DNA of 64,000 nt, from NCBI RefSeq assembly GCF_027409185.1, contig NC_084461.1, forward strand, positions 187,586,001 through 187,650,000. The letters run 5' to 3'. Within the stretch, counting starts at the first letter, position 1; each line of letters opens with the position of its first letter. This DNA comes from Cynocephalus volans (taxonomy: Eukaryota; Chordata; Mammalia; Dermoptera; Cynocephalidae). A program made the position numbers and the translations under genes. Below the pieces are notes generated by a model that was not told the DNA's origin, did no database searches, and saw only the letters and a list, made by a program, of their open reading frames with translations. Of the stretch, positions 54,907 through 64,000 are shown in pieces.

Positions 54907-56472
54907 AACTTCCGGTCACGATGGTGGAATAGACGACCCCCAGCATCACTCTCTCCCACAAACCAACCAATTTACAACTACAAAAAAGCAAGAACAGTCA
55001 AGCTGGGGCCGCTAGAGCTCAGGGGAAGAGGAGGAGAGACCTATGGAGTGCATGAAGGCGGGAGAAGCCACAATGAGAGAAAAAAGGTCGCTCTGACCAT
55101 TTTGAGCCCTGGCCCCTTCCAGGCTGGAGCTGCTGAGTGCACAGAGCAGGAGCTGGCAAAAGCTGCAGCTGTGCCCTTTGAATGGAGTTGCTTGGAGGCG
55201 ACAGGGGAGAAGAGGGCCTTGGTGGCCCCCAGGCCAGCGGGACCACTAATAGGGTTCCTGTGGACCCACATAGGAACAAGGGGCCACAACAACTGAAAAA
55301 AAGGAGCCACTCAAGAGGCTGGTTGAGTCATTGCAAGGGACTGGTGCATGGCCCATCCAATGGGAGGTGTTTGCAGCATGGGCAGTAGGGGAGATGGGCC
55401 CATGAGAGAACACTGGGGCACAGCAAGGACAGCTGATCTGCCCCCCAGTCAGCATAGGACCACTCAGAGGAGACTGGTCAGAATATAGAATTGCATGGGG
55501 TGCAATTTGATGAAAAGACTCAGGCCCAGACCAGAGTTTCTAAACAACCCAGGTGCACCAGATTTCACTAGACCTGGAAGTACCTATAAAGTCAGCCATT
55601 AAAACCTGAGTCGCACAAAAAACCTTCCCTAGGGAATCAGCAGCAAAACAGCAATTTATCTCAACCATACATCTCAAGTACTGGTTCCACAGGAAGTTCC
55701 CCCATTTTAGAAGTAAGCAAAGGACAACAAATTAGTTCCAGCTCAGAGTTTAAGGGGTGGGAACAGCAAATAATCCAACACAGAACTGAAAGAAGAACAA
55801 AAAACCACAGAGAAGAGAAAAAATTCTGTTATTAGCCGGTAAAGGTCTAACACCACCAAAGAACACCTATAACACTTAGAAGGACCAGAAGTCCCCTGGG
55901 CTACCAAGCCAGAAAAGGGGGAGGGCCCAGGCCTCAGCAGTGCCCCTGGGCACCTGCAACCAGTCCTGAGGGCTGGGGACTAGGGCCTGGGCCACAGCCC
56001 CCTGACCTGCACAACCACCCCAGCGATGACCACTGAGATGCTGCAGCAAGTGCCCTGGGCTCTCCTGAGCCAGGGCGGTGGGGGACTAAGGGCCTCGGAC
56101 ATGCCCCCCCCAACACGGGCAACCAACCCAGTGACAACCACCAAGCCTCAGCAAGAAGGGCCCCAGATTCCCAAGCTGGGGGTGTGGGGGGTGAGGGCTT
56201 TTGCCACACTCCCCTGACATCTGCACCCAACCCAGCAATGACCAAGCTGCAGCTGGAAGCCCCCTGGTCTCCCCTGTGGAAATGAGGGGAGTGCCACAGG
56301 CCTCAATTCCGCCCCTCCTCCTTCCTCCTTCTTCCATCCCATTTCCTTCCCCTTTCTCCTCTCCCCCTCCCTCCCAACTGCTCCACAGCAACATCCTAGA
56401 ATGTAAAAAAATAATAAATTACATTTTCTTTTAAAAAATAAATAAGAAATATAGAAATAAAATGAAATAAAA
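54907..56472 (+). mobile_element. Composite VNTR retroelement, copy C
   Basis: The 5' module (54907-55740) starts 'aacttccggtcacgatggtg' and aligns with copy A throughout ('tctctcccacaaaccaacca', 'agaagagggccttggtggcc', 'gcatggggtgcaatttgatg'). Then come a bridge (55741-55915), about 3-4 GC-rich units of about 100 bp (55916-56290), a pyrimidine-rich run (56305-56375), 'gcaacatcctagaatgtaaa' and an A-rich tail. A perfect 16-bp duplication 'taaaatagctagtctc' (54891-54906, 56473-56488) shows a single L1-type insertion. No open frame is conserved with the other copies. Confidence 0.88.
55916..56290 (+). repeat. VNTR of copy C, about 100-bp units
   Basis: Repeated landmarks 'cacctgcaacc', 'ccccagcgatgaccac'/'cccagcaatgacca' and 'ggggactagggcc'/'ggggactaagggcc' recur every 95-105 bp. 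This unit differs from the 77-81 bp unit of copy A but shares GC-rich words with it. Confidence 0.75.
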
Positions 56473-56697
56473 TAAAATAGCTAGTCTCTATCCTCTGTTT
56501 GGCATCTTAGACCTTCCATTACCCATGGAACCAATTCTCTGTATTAATTTTTCTGTTTGAAACATCCTGAGTGGCTTCTATTTCCTGCCTGGACCCTAAG
56601 GATAAACCCTTCTAAGAGCTACACAATTTACATTCTGCCTGGTAGTGTGTGAAACTGCCAGTTTCCTTCAAACCTTACTAATACTGTATATTATCAT

Positions 56698-57168
56698 TGT
56701 TATGGGAATTGTGTCTCCCCTCCCCCGCATTCATATATTGAAGTCCTAACCCCCAGTACCTCAGAATGTGACCTTATTTGCAAATAGGGTCCTTGAAGAT
56801 GTAATTAGTTAAAAGATTGTGTCATAATGCATTAGGGTGGGCCCCTAATTCAGTATGACTGGTGTCCTTATAAAAGGGGGAAATTTGGGTTTTTTTTCTT
56901 ATGATTTATCTTCTTATTTTTATAAAAGGGGGAAACCTGAACACAGACATACACGCAAGCAGTACACCATGTGAACATGAAGATGGCTGTCTACAAGCCG
57001 AGGAGAGAGACCTGGAGCAGACCCCTCACACCACTCAGAAGGAATCAACCCTGTCAACACCTTGATCTTGGACTTCCAGCCTCCAGAACTTTGAGACAAT
57101 ACATTTCTGTTGGTTAAGCCACCCAGTTTGTGGTACTTTGTTATGGAAGCTCTGGCAAATGAATACAA
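56698..57168 (+). mobile_element. MaLR-type or related LTR
   Basis: 'gttatgggaattgtgtctcc', 'aagtcctaacccccagtacc', 'gaccttatttgcaaataggg', 'ggtgtccttataaaaggggg', 'cttggacttccagcctccag', then an end with 'gtggtactttgttatggaag'. It contains a local duplication of 'ataaaagggggaaa' (about 56870-56936). Class from memory. Confidence 0.65.
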
Positions 57169-57595
57169 TTACTAAAACATGTATTTTTTGGAAAGGCATT
57201 TTAAAAAACACGCACATGAAAGAACTCATGTTTCATGATGGGGGCATTTATTTTTCTAGTAGACAATGTGGATCAAGGAAAGAATTAAGAGGGGATACAG
57301 GTGCTGGAGTCTGTTGGGAAGGAAGCAGAAAAGAGGACTCAGGTGGTTGGGTGTGTTCAACAAAGTGGAAAAGGTATAGGTGAGCAAATAAAATAAAAAT
57401 CAGGCTGCAGCAGAGTGTCCTTCCATTCAATGAACATGTAGTAATTGTCTAATATGTACCAGGAAGAGGGTGATCTGAGTGGTATTTGGAGTCCCCTGCC
57501 TGAGCTTGCTGAAATTCAGCCGTTCAAATGTTATTTTTTGCTAAGCACTTCTTCCTTCTGTGGCTCTTTGAGAAGATTAAATACTCTTGAAATTT
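57169..57595. other. Intergenic stretch, no gene recognised
   Basis: No repeat or coding segment was identified between the LTR and the old L1 piece. Confidence 0.55.
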
Positions 57596-57597
57596 GT

Positions 57598-57975
57598 AGA
57601 CACATGTTCATAGCAGCATTATTCACAATAACCCAAAGTTGGGAACAACCAAAATGTCCATCACTGGATGTATGGATAAACAAACTGTGGTCTATCCATA
57701 CAATGGAATATAATTCAGCCACTAAAAGGAATGAAGCACAGACACACACTATGACATGCATGAACCTTGAAAACATTATGCTGAGAGAAAGAAGCCACAT
57801 TCAAAAGGCCACATATTACATGATTCTATTTACAGTAGATATTACAATAGGCAAATCCAAAGAGACAAAAAAGCAGCTTAGTGGTTACCAGGGGCTGAGG
57901 AGAGGGGAGGAAGGGGAGTTACTGTCTAATATGTATGTGTTTTCTTGGGGTGATGAAAAAGTTCTGGAGATGGAG
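57598..57975 (+). mobile_element. Old L1 3' fragment
   Basis: 'gttcatagcagcattattca', 'acaatggaatataattcagc', 'catgaaccttgaaaacatta', 'tggttaccaggggctgagga'. 5' truncated and frames broken. Confidence 0.8.
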
Positions 57976-58027
57976 GCTGACTCATCAAGAGGACTTATGG
58001 CTAGTATCCTATGACAATTTTTTTTTC

Positions 58028-58330
58028 CTCTATGAGGTCAAGTATCTAGTTTGTATATTCACTGCTATATCCCTAGGACTTACCACAATGTCTGGACCAT
58101 ATTAGGTACTCAAAAATATTTGTTGAGTAAATGTTAAGGATTTGCAATACAGTTGGTTCAAAGGAATCCTGGCAATAATTGAGTTAATATTAGACACCAA
58201 GCACTGTGCCAGAAACTGAGGATGCAAAGTTTGAAAAATACAAAAGAAAACCTGGTCCCTGCCCTTGAGGTACTCACAGTACATCAGTGGAGGTAGTTAC
58301 TTACATAAGTCATTATATAAAATCATGCAT
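58028..58330 (+). mobile_element. L2-like LINE fragments
   Basis: 58060-58135 reads 'actgctatatccctaggact' to 'tttgttgagtaaatgtta', as in the L2 3' end. 58185-58290 ('accaagcactgtgccagaaa', 'tggtccctgcccttgaggta') is a second L2-type trace. Confidence 0.5.
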
Positions 58331-58587
58331 ATAATAAATGAAGCTTGAGCAAAATGCTATGAAAATGGTCATGTGATCTCTAAGGAGATGATGGAGTAAA
58401 TCCCCCATTTAGAGAATTAAAATGTTTCAGGGTGTTTATAATATTTAGCATGTTTTTAAAATCAAATGTATAAACAGAAAAGTCTGAAACGGGAGTTACC
58501 AACTCAAATGCTGACTGGAGAACATGGGTCAGTGGGTAAAGCAGGGTAAATACGTAAAGCAAGCTGCCTCTTAAGAAACAATAATGT

Positions 58588-58690
58588 GGGGCTGGTCAGT
58601 TAACTCACTCAGTAGAGTGTGGTGCTGATAACGCCAAGGTCATGGGTTCAAATCCCCATATGGCCAGCTGCCAAAACAAAAAAAAAGAAA
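58588..58690 (+). mobile_element. tRNA-Ile-derived SINE (CYN-like), young-looking
   Basis: 'ggggctggtcagttaactca' head, 'gctgataacgccaaggtcat', B-box 'gggttcaaatcc', 'atggccagctgcc', A-rich tail. A 14-bp duplication 'aagaaacaataatg' flanks it on both sides. Confidence 0.9.
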
Positions 58691-58699
58691 AGAAACAAT

Positions 58700-59875
58700 A
58701 ATGAATGGTGAGGGTTGTAGTGACTTGGGGATGCATACCCTGAATAAAGGTGCCCTTTGCTGCTCATATCCAGTCACATTGCCAAATTTTCTAATTTTTA
58801 AACTGAAACTGGAAATACAGATTTTGGGGGGCTGAAATTTGTCAATTTTTTAAATGTTGGCAATCGCTATGCAAGGCAAATAAAACACACCTAATGGGCC
58901 ACATTTAGTTCAGGGATCACCTTGTTGCAACCTCTGGCCTTGTGATCCGCAGCACATAGGACAGAGTCTTGAATATAGCTCAGCACATATTAATTGAATA
59001 AAGGAATGAATGACCTCAAAATCTTAGTAATTTACAGTAAAACTGTTATTTAGGATTTTGTAAAATTAGTTCTCTTTATGTTAGGAAGTATTCCTATTAA
59101 GGATTTTAAGATTGAATAGAAGTTTATACCACACTCTTTGTTATCCTTTATTTTATGTTATACCCAATATGCAAAAAGATCCTGAGAGAGCTTTTAAGAT
59201 TTTAAGTATGTTTTTTCATAAAGAAAAGGGGAGAGGTGATATAAAAATAAACTGAGGCAAAGAAAGAATTTTGCTTAAGTATTAAATTCCCTGCAAAAGC
59301 CAGCTTCCCTTTTTACAAGTAAAAGTTACACAATAATTGTGTATGGTAACTAAAATGCAGAGTTCTCAAGATGTGGAAGTTCACTCCTATTCCAGGCTAT
59401 CAGTGGCTTCTTTTCCTATATGTATCTGCCTCCTTTTGTTTTTGTTAATACCACATATTCATTCATTATTCATTAAATAGCGATTGAGACAGCAAAAACC
59501 AGGTACTAGGCACAGTGTGTGCACATGTGTAGCCAAAGTTGAATGGTATGTGGCTCTTTCAAGAGACAAAAAGACTAATAGGGATGGCAAATCACTAGTA
59601 ACAATAATGCAGGCTATAAAGAACTAAGTATCTTTGGAGAGGTACAGATAAATGGAGGGAGAATTGTGAAAAACCAGACTGAAAATATTGGCTGGGGATT
59701 GATCCAGGGCTCTGAACACCAGACTATGGATCTTGTAGGTAATGAGGTGGGAAAAAGACTCACCACAGGGAGATGATCGTGTTTATCTTCTATCTCACGT
59801 ATGGATAGATGGCCACTTGCAACCTGACCTGGATGTATGCAAATGGCATTTGTCTTTAAAAAGACAAAGAATTAG
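58700..59875. other. Intergenic stretch, no gene recognised
   Basis: AT-rich DNA with no recognised repeat and no supported gene. Confidence 0.6.
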
Positions 59876-59876
59876 G

Positions 59877-59978
59877 TCTGCCCGGTTAGCTCACTTGGGA
59901 GAGCTGGTGCTGGAAACACCCAGGTTACGGGTTCGGATTCCCTGTAGTGGCCAACTGACAAAAAGAAAAAGAAAAAGG
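59877..59978 (+). mobile_element. tRNA-Ile-derived SINE
   Basis: 'tctgcccggttagctcactt' head, 'gggttcggattcc' B-box, 'tagtggccaactgac' tail and A-rich end. Confidence 0.8.
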
Positions 59979-60389
59979 TGAAACTCCCAAACTTCTAGTT
60001 TAAAAATTGTTAACCCAATGAATTGAATACATAATTTAAAGATGCAAATTTAATTTCGTTGGTTTTAGGCATAATTATTTAAACATTCAATTTTAATTAT
60101 TTTCAAATTAAATGAACAAATGGACTGCCCCGCAGCCCGGTCAGCCCCAGGGCCCCAAGCATCGACTCTCCTTTTCTTTTCACTCAGTCCCTGTCCACAT
60201 AGCCCGGGAACCTGCTGTTCTTCAGCAAGAGTTTCTGTAGGGAACCAGTGTTTTGGTGCACTATCTTTGCTCCACTACTCACAGCACTCTTACGCGTTCT
60301 TATTGGCTGGAGTCCTCTCATGTGCTCTGACGGGCTGGTCTGGTTGGCCGGCCGCATGCTACAAGCACAAGGATGCCCGTTTCTTGGGA

Positions 60390-60497
60390 TATGATTCCGG
60401 TGGGCGGAGGCGTAGGATCGGTTACTGTGCGCCGGAAGGTGGAAGCGCGGCGCGGCGGGGCGCTGGGCCTGGCCCCGAGACTTTGTCTCGGGCCGTC
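60390..60497 (+). promoter_or_regulatory. ANAPC5 promoter and 5' UTR
   Basis: TATA-less, GC-rich DNA immediately upstream of the ANAPC5 ATG. It contains a GC box ('ggtgggcggagg', 60399-60410) and an ETS-type core ('gcgccggaaggtgg', about 60430-60443), both usual in housekeeping promoters. No upstream ATG is seen between 60445 and 60497. The start site is inferred, not read. Confidence 0.7.
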
Positions 60498-60704
60498 ATG
60501 GCCAGTGTCCACGAGAGCCTCTATTTCAATCCCATGATGACCAATGGGGTGGTGCACGCGAACGTGTTCGGCATCAAGGACTGGGTGACGCCATATAAGA
60601 TCGCGGTGTTGGTGCTGCTGAACGAGATGGGCCGCACGGGCGAGGGCGCCGTCAGCCTCCTGGAGCGGCGGAGGCTCAACCAGCTGCTCCTGCCGCTGCT
60701 GCAG
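60498..60704 (+). CDS. ANAPC5: ANAPC5 coding exon 1
   Basis: 69 codons, phase 0 at the end (LLLPLLQ), donor GTGAGG. It lies in CpG-rich sequence. The open frame seems to start earlier (60120), but the ATG at 60498 matches the known protein start. Confidence 0.95.
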
Positions 60705-63532
60705 GTGAGGGGTGCCAGCCGGCTTCCGTTCATTCAGCAAACTTCTGCTGAGCACCTTGCTTTGTGCCGGACACCGCCCAGGGCCTGGGGACACGGGATT
60801 CATCACATACCCTCAGTAAAGATCGCTAATATTTACTGAGCGCTAGTACGTTTACGTGCACTTTTTTTTTTTTTTTTTTTTTTTGCTGTTGCAGTCCTGG
60901 CTCAAATATTTATTAGTTGAGTGACTGGGGGAGAATTATATTCTCAAATCCTCTATCTTCTGTGAAATGGGACTACACATTTTACGTCCTGTGCGTCGGA
61001 GACATAGATGAATCATACAGGTTTCCTACTCTAGAGGACCGTAATAAATAGTAATAATGACATAAAACTAACAACGCGCATTGATTGAATACTTACTGTG
61101 TACTAAGCACTTTACGTGTCGTATTTCATTTTGCAGACTCAGGTCGTAGCTCCACTACTTACTAGCTGCCACTTGGCAAGTTCCTTAACCTATTTGGATC
61201 TCAGATTTGTCTCTGTAAAATGGGAGCAATAAAAGAAACTATATCATTAGCATATAGTAAATGCTCAACCGGTGTTAACTGATGTTTTCAATATAGTAAA
61301 TGTTCAATCAATGTTCACTGATATTTTCATTTTAATGTGTTCTCATAGGGCATGTACCTTCCCCTATATCAGGTGTGACTTTTCCATTTATTTGTGTGAC
61401 TATGTGATTGGTCTGTCTCTCTCCCCTAGGCTGTAACCACCCTGAGGGCAGTACTTTGTCCTGTTTTGTACTAGCCCCCAAAAGCCTAGTACAGTGCCTG
61501 GGTAGTTATTGTGGAATGAGTGAAATGTGATATACCCTCCTAGAGGTGGACAGGTGTACACAGGTGAATGGGGAGGACTTCGTAGAAAAAAGTGGAGTGT
61601 TAAGTTGGGCCTTGAAGGATAGCAGCTGTCTTTTGAGGAACAGTGGTAGCAGAAACAGAGATCTGGGGTCCTGGGCCCCATGGGGTCTTAAGAAGTAAAA
61701 CGAATAAAATTAGGACTCAAAGTTGCATTTCTGCCACTCAATATAGTTTATAAAGGGTTTGTTTAAAAAAAAAGTCATCACATGTATTTTTGGGGGAGGG
61801 GAATGGGAGGAGAGGGGAACTGAGGACATAGTGGTTAAGTGGCTTGCCCAGTTAAATAAAAGAGGTGACATCTCTATAATGTATAGCTCCCAGTTCTATC
61901 CACATCATTTCCCCCCATTATTCAAATAAAGGTCATAACACTAAAAATTTGATAAATAGAGAAAGGAAAACATAATCCTGGTGTCTTAACTCTCACCTTC
62001 CTGCCTTTTGTTCATGCTGTTTTTTGCTGTCTGGGGTTCTCCTTTTTGGTTTTTTGCCTGGGTAGCTACTATATAGTTTTAATCAAAGTGTATATAGATT
62101 TCATCTAGTAACATTCCAACCAGACCTCAACTCCTTTACTTTTTGTTTGTTTGACTTTTAAAATTAGTTAATTTGTAACCATTCAGCTAATACACAAAAA
62201 GTTCATTGTTAAAAACTTCAAATAATATAAAAATTGATGGAGTGAAACGTTATAGTTCTTCTGCATGCCCTCCAGTACTATTTATTCCCTCTCAGAGATT
62301 ATCATTATTAACATTAATTCATTCAGCTATTTATTGAATGCCATTTTGGAACGGATCCAACTGCAGTTTTATATATATGTGTATGCTTCTAATTGCTTTT
62401 TTTTACATACATGCTACTTCTATAGCTTGGTCCTTTCACTTCACAAGTCTTGGAGATCTTTCCATGTACATTTGAATATTCTTTTTAATGGCTGCATTAT
62501 ATTTCACAGTAAGAAAAGCAACATAATTTAACTCTTTATTATACATGATAAATTCAGTGTTTATTGGCCTATAGGTTCTTTTCAGTTTTTCTTTATTTTA
62601 AATAATGCATGTCAAACATAACTTCCCCAGAAGTGGAATTGCTGGGTTTTCCATATCTAAAGCTAGCATATATACTATCAATTTACTCTCTAAAAAAGAT
62701 TCAATCTTTAGTTTGAAACCTCAGCTACATTGTAATCTTCTTGTCCCTGGTAGTACTTTTTTTTTTTTTTTTTTAAAGATGACCGGTAAGGGGATCTTAA
62801 CCCTTGACTTGGTGTTGTCAGCACCACGCTCAGCCAGTGAGCAAACCGGCCATCCGTATATGGGATCCGAACCCGGGGCCTTGGTGTTATCAGCACCGCA
62901 CTCTCCCGAGTGAGCCACGGGCTGGCCCCCTGGTAGTACTTTTTAATGGACTTTAGCACGTAGTATGTCCCTACCTTACAAGGTTTGGGGAAGGATCAAA
63001 TGAAATTACCTTTGTAAGAAATAGAACACCTACATTTGTATAGTATTTTCCAGTTTACAAAGTACTTTGTGTTATTTTAATCTTTGCCACAAACAAGGGA
63101 GATGCTTATTATTATCTCCGTTTTACTGATGAAGGAAACTAGGGCTCAGAGAGGTTCCAATTTTGATATGATTACAAAGCTAAGAAGGAAAGAAGGGTGG
63201 ATACTTGAATTATAAACCCTATGCTTTTTTTTTTTTTCTATTTTAGATCATTTCACTGACTAAACAAAAATGGTATTCAGATGTGAAGTATTACTCTAGC
63301 ATTTTAGGTAGTTAGAAAAACCTTGATTTGAGATTACGTGTTTGGAATGATTATTCAAGCAAAGAAGTTGTTAAGTGAATTTATGTTTGTAGTTCTCCAT
63401 TAATCTTCAGCTCCTTAAAATTTGTCTGTAACTCTCTCTTTCCTTTACGCAGGGTCCAGATATTACACTATCAAAACTATACAAGTTAATTGAAGAATCT
63501 TGTCCTCAGCTGGCCAATTCAGTACAGATCAG
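60498..63532 (+). CDS. ANAPC5: ANAPC5, anaphase-promoting complex subunit 5 (first two coding exons; gene continues beyond the window)
   Basis: Exons 60498-60704 and 63453-63532 encode the first 95 residues plus two bases of the next codon. The protein starts MASVHESLYFNPMMTNGVVH and continues KDWVTPYKIAVLVLLNEM, then GPDITLSKLYKLIEESCPQL. This is the N-terminal helical domain of APC5, a TPR-type scaffold in the platform of the anaphase-promoting complex/cyclosome, the ubiquitin ligase that drives mitotic exit. The full protein is about 755 residues in human (from memory), so roughly one eighth is here. The ATG sits in a good context (cgtcATGg). The gene is divergent from RNF34, as in human. 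Confidence 0.96.
61130..61290 (+). mobile_element. MIR SINE
   Basis: 'tagctccactacttactagc', 'gcaagttccttaacctattt', 'ctgtaaaatgggagcaataa' and 'catatagtaaatgctcaacc' follow the MIR order. Confidence 0.75.
61330..61530 (+). mobile_element. L2 LINE 3' fragment
   Basis: 'tctctcccctaggctgtaac', 'ccctgagggcagtactttgt', 'cctagtacagtgcctgggta' are L2 3' landmarks in order. Confidence 0.6.
62190..62690 (-). mobile_element. Old L1/HAL1-class fragment
   Basis: 'ttggagatctttccatgtac', 'tttttaatggctgcattata', 'cagaagtggaattgctgggt' are landmarks of an ancient L1-class 3' region in reverse. Confidence 0.55.
62763..62928 (-). mobile_element. Dimeric tRNA-derived SINE, young copy
   Basis: Reversed two-unit structure: T-tract, 'gatgaccggtaaggggatct', joint 'ccatccgtatatgggatccg', end 'gagccacgggctggccc'. 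Flanked by the duplication 'cctggtagtactttt' (62746-62760 and from 62929). Confidence 0.9.
63035..63190 (-). mobile_element. MIR SINE, reverse orientation
   Basis: 'agtttacaaagtactttgtg', 'atgcttattattatctccgt', 'aactagggctcagagaggtt' follow the reversed MIR order. Confidence 0.7.
63453..63532 (+). CDS. ANAPC5: ANAPC5 coding exon 2
   Basis: 80 bp encoding GPDITLSKLYKLIEESCPQL then ANSVQI, and the first two bases of an Arg codon (AG). Donor GTAAAC. The next exon is outside the window; 63533-64000 is intron sequence with nothing recognised. Confidence 0.95.
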
Positions 63533-64000
63533 GTAAACTTCATTTTCTTCTGTATATATATGAAAAAGGTGTCAAGATAGATGAAAATCACAAAAGGGTA
63601 TGTGGTAATTAATTCTTTAAAAGAGATACATTTATTATTCTAGGTTGTTTTTCTTAGTACCTTTACTTAATTTAATTTTAAATGGATAACATTAAACATA
63701 CTATTTTGCAGCTTTTCCCCCCAAATTTATTATTCTATGTGGTTCTACCTCATTCTTTTTAGTTGTTGTGGAGAATTCCATTTTTGCTGGCTGATATATT
63801 GACAAATTTATGATCAAGAAAACAGCAATGATACTTTGCAGAAGTATGGGAGTAACATTTGGATTATGAAATTTGTTTTATGTGCCACCATTTTATACTA
63901 ATCACTGAATTGCCTTTAAAATAGATTTATTTTAGATAATTGAGGAATATGAAATGTGAGAAGATGTTCAAAGGGCCTTCCTAAAATATACACCTCAATT

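Larger units (their letters stand above)
60705..63452 (+). other. ANAPC5 intron 1
   Basis: 2.75 kb. It holds a long T-tract (60861-60884), a MIR (about 61130-61290), an L2 piece (61330-61530), an old L1-class fragment in reverse (62190-62690), a dimeric SINE (62763-62928) and a second MIR (63035-63190). The acceptor is 'tcctttacgcag'. Confidence 0.85.

Noticed and set aside
60120..60497. Apparent N-terminal extension of ANAPC5 exon 1
   Set aside because: That open frame is not the frame of the ANAPC5 ATG, and the known protein begins MASVHESLYF at 60498.

Overview
This window is nuclear DNA from a placental mammal: split genes with GT-AG introns, CpG-island promoters, and about two thirds interspersed repeats. 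The most frequent repeat is a tRNA-Ile-like SINE (tail motif 'ggccagctgcc' plus A-tract), in monomeric and dimeric forms. From memory this matches the CYN SINEs of colugos (Dermoptera), so a colugo is my best guess. Horseshoe-type bats, whose Rhin-type SINE looks similar, are the main alternative.

Two protein genes are present, head to head. RNF34 (RING E3 ubiquitin ligase) lies on the minus strand with its complete 368-codon CDS in six exons, from the start codon at 16910 to the stop at 55. ANAPC5 (APC/C subunit 5) starts at 60498 on the plus strand; only its first two coding exons are inside the window. The same neighbours are adjacent and divergent on human 12q24.31.

The roughly 43.5 kb between the two start codons contains no other gene I can support. 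It holds a nearly intact full-length L1 on the minus strand (24687-31515) with an open ORF1, one single-base deletion in the reverse-transcriptase active site of ORF2, and a perfect 17-bp target-site duplication. It also holds three copies (33908-36253 plus, about 48650-49993 minus, 54907-56472 plus) of a composite, SVA-like retroelement. Each has a shared L1-type 5' module of about 830 bp, a GC-rich VNTR, and one of two different 3' modules. Two copies have perfect target-site duplications. This family is the best candidate for an undescribed system here.

Other content: ERVL-MaLR-type LTRs, old L1/L2/MIR fragments, hAT and mariner-type DNA transposon fossils, microsatellites, and a possible unclassified LTR at 18060-18750. 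Features of regulatory interest in RNF34 are a 17-codon uORF whose stop overlaps the start codon (ATGA), a long poly-G run in the promoter CpG island, and a splice acceptor whose upstream tract is a GT/GC dinucleotide repeat.
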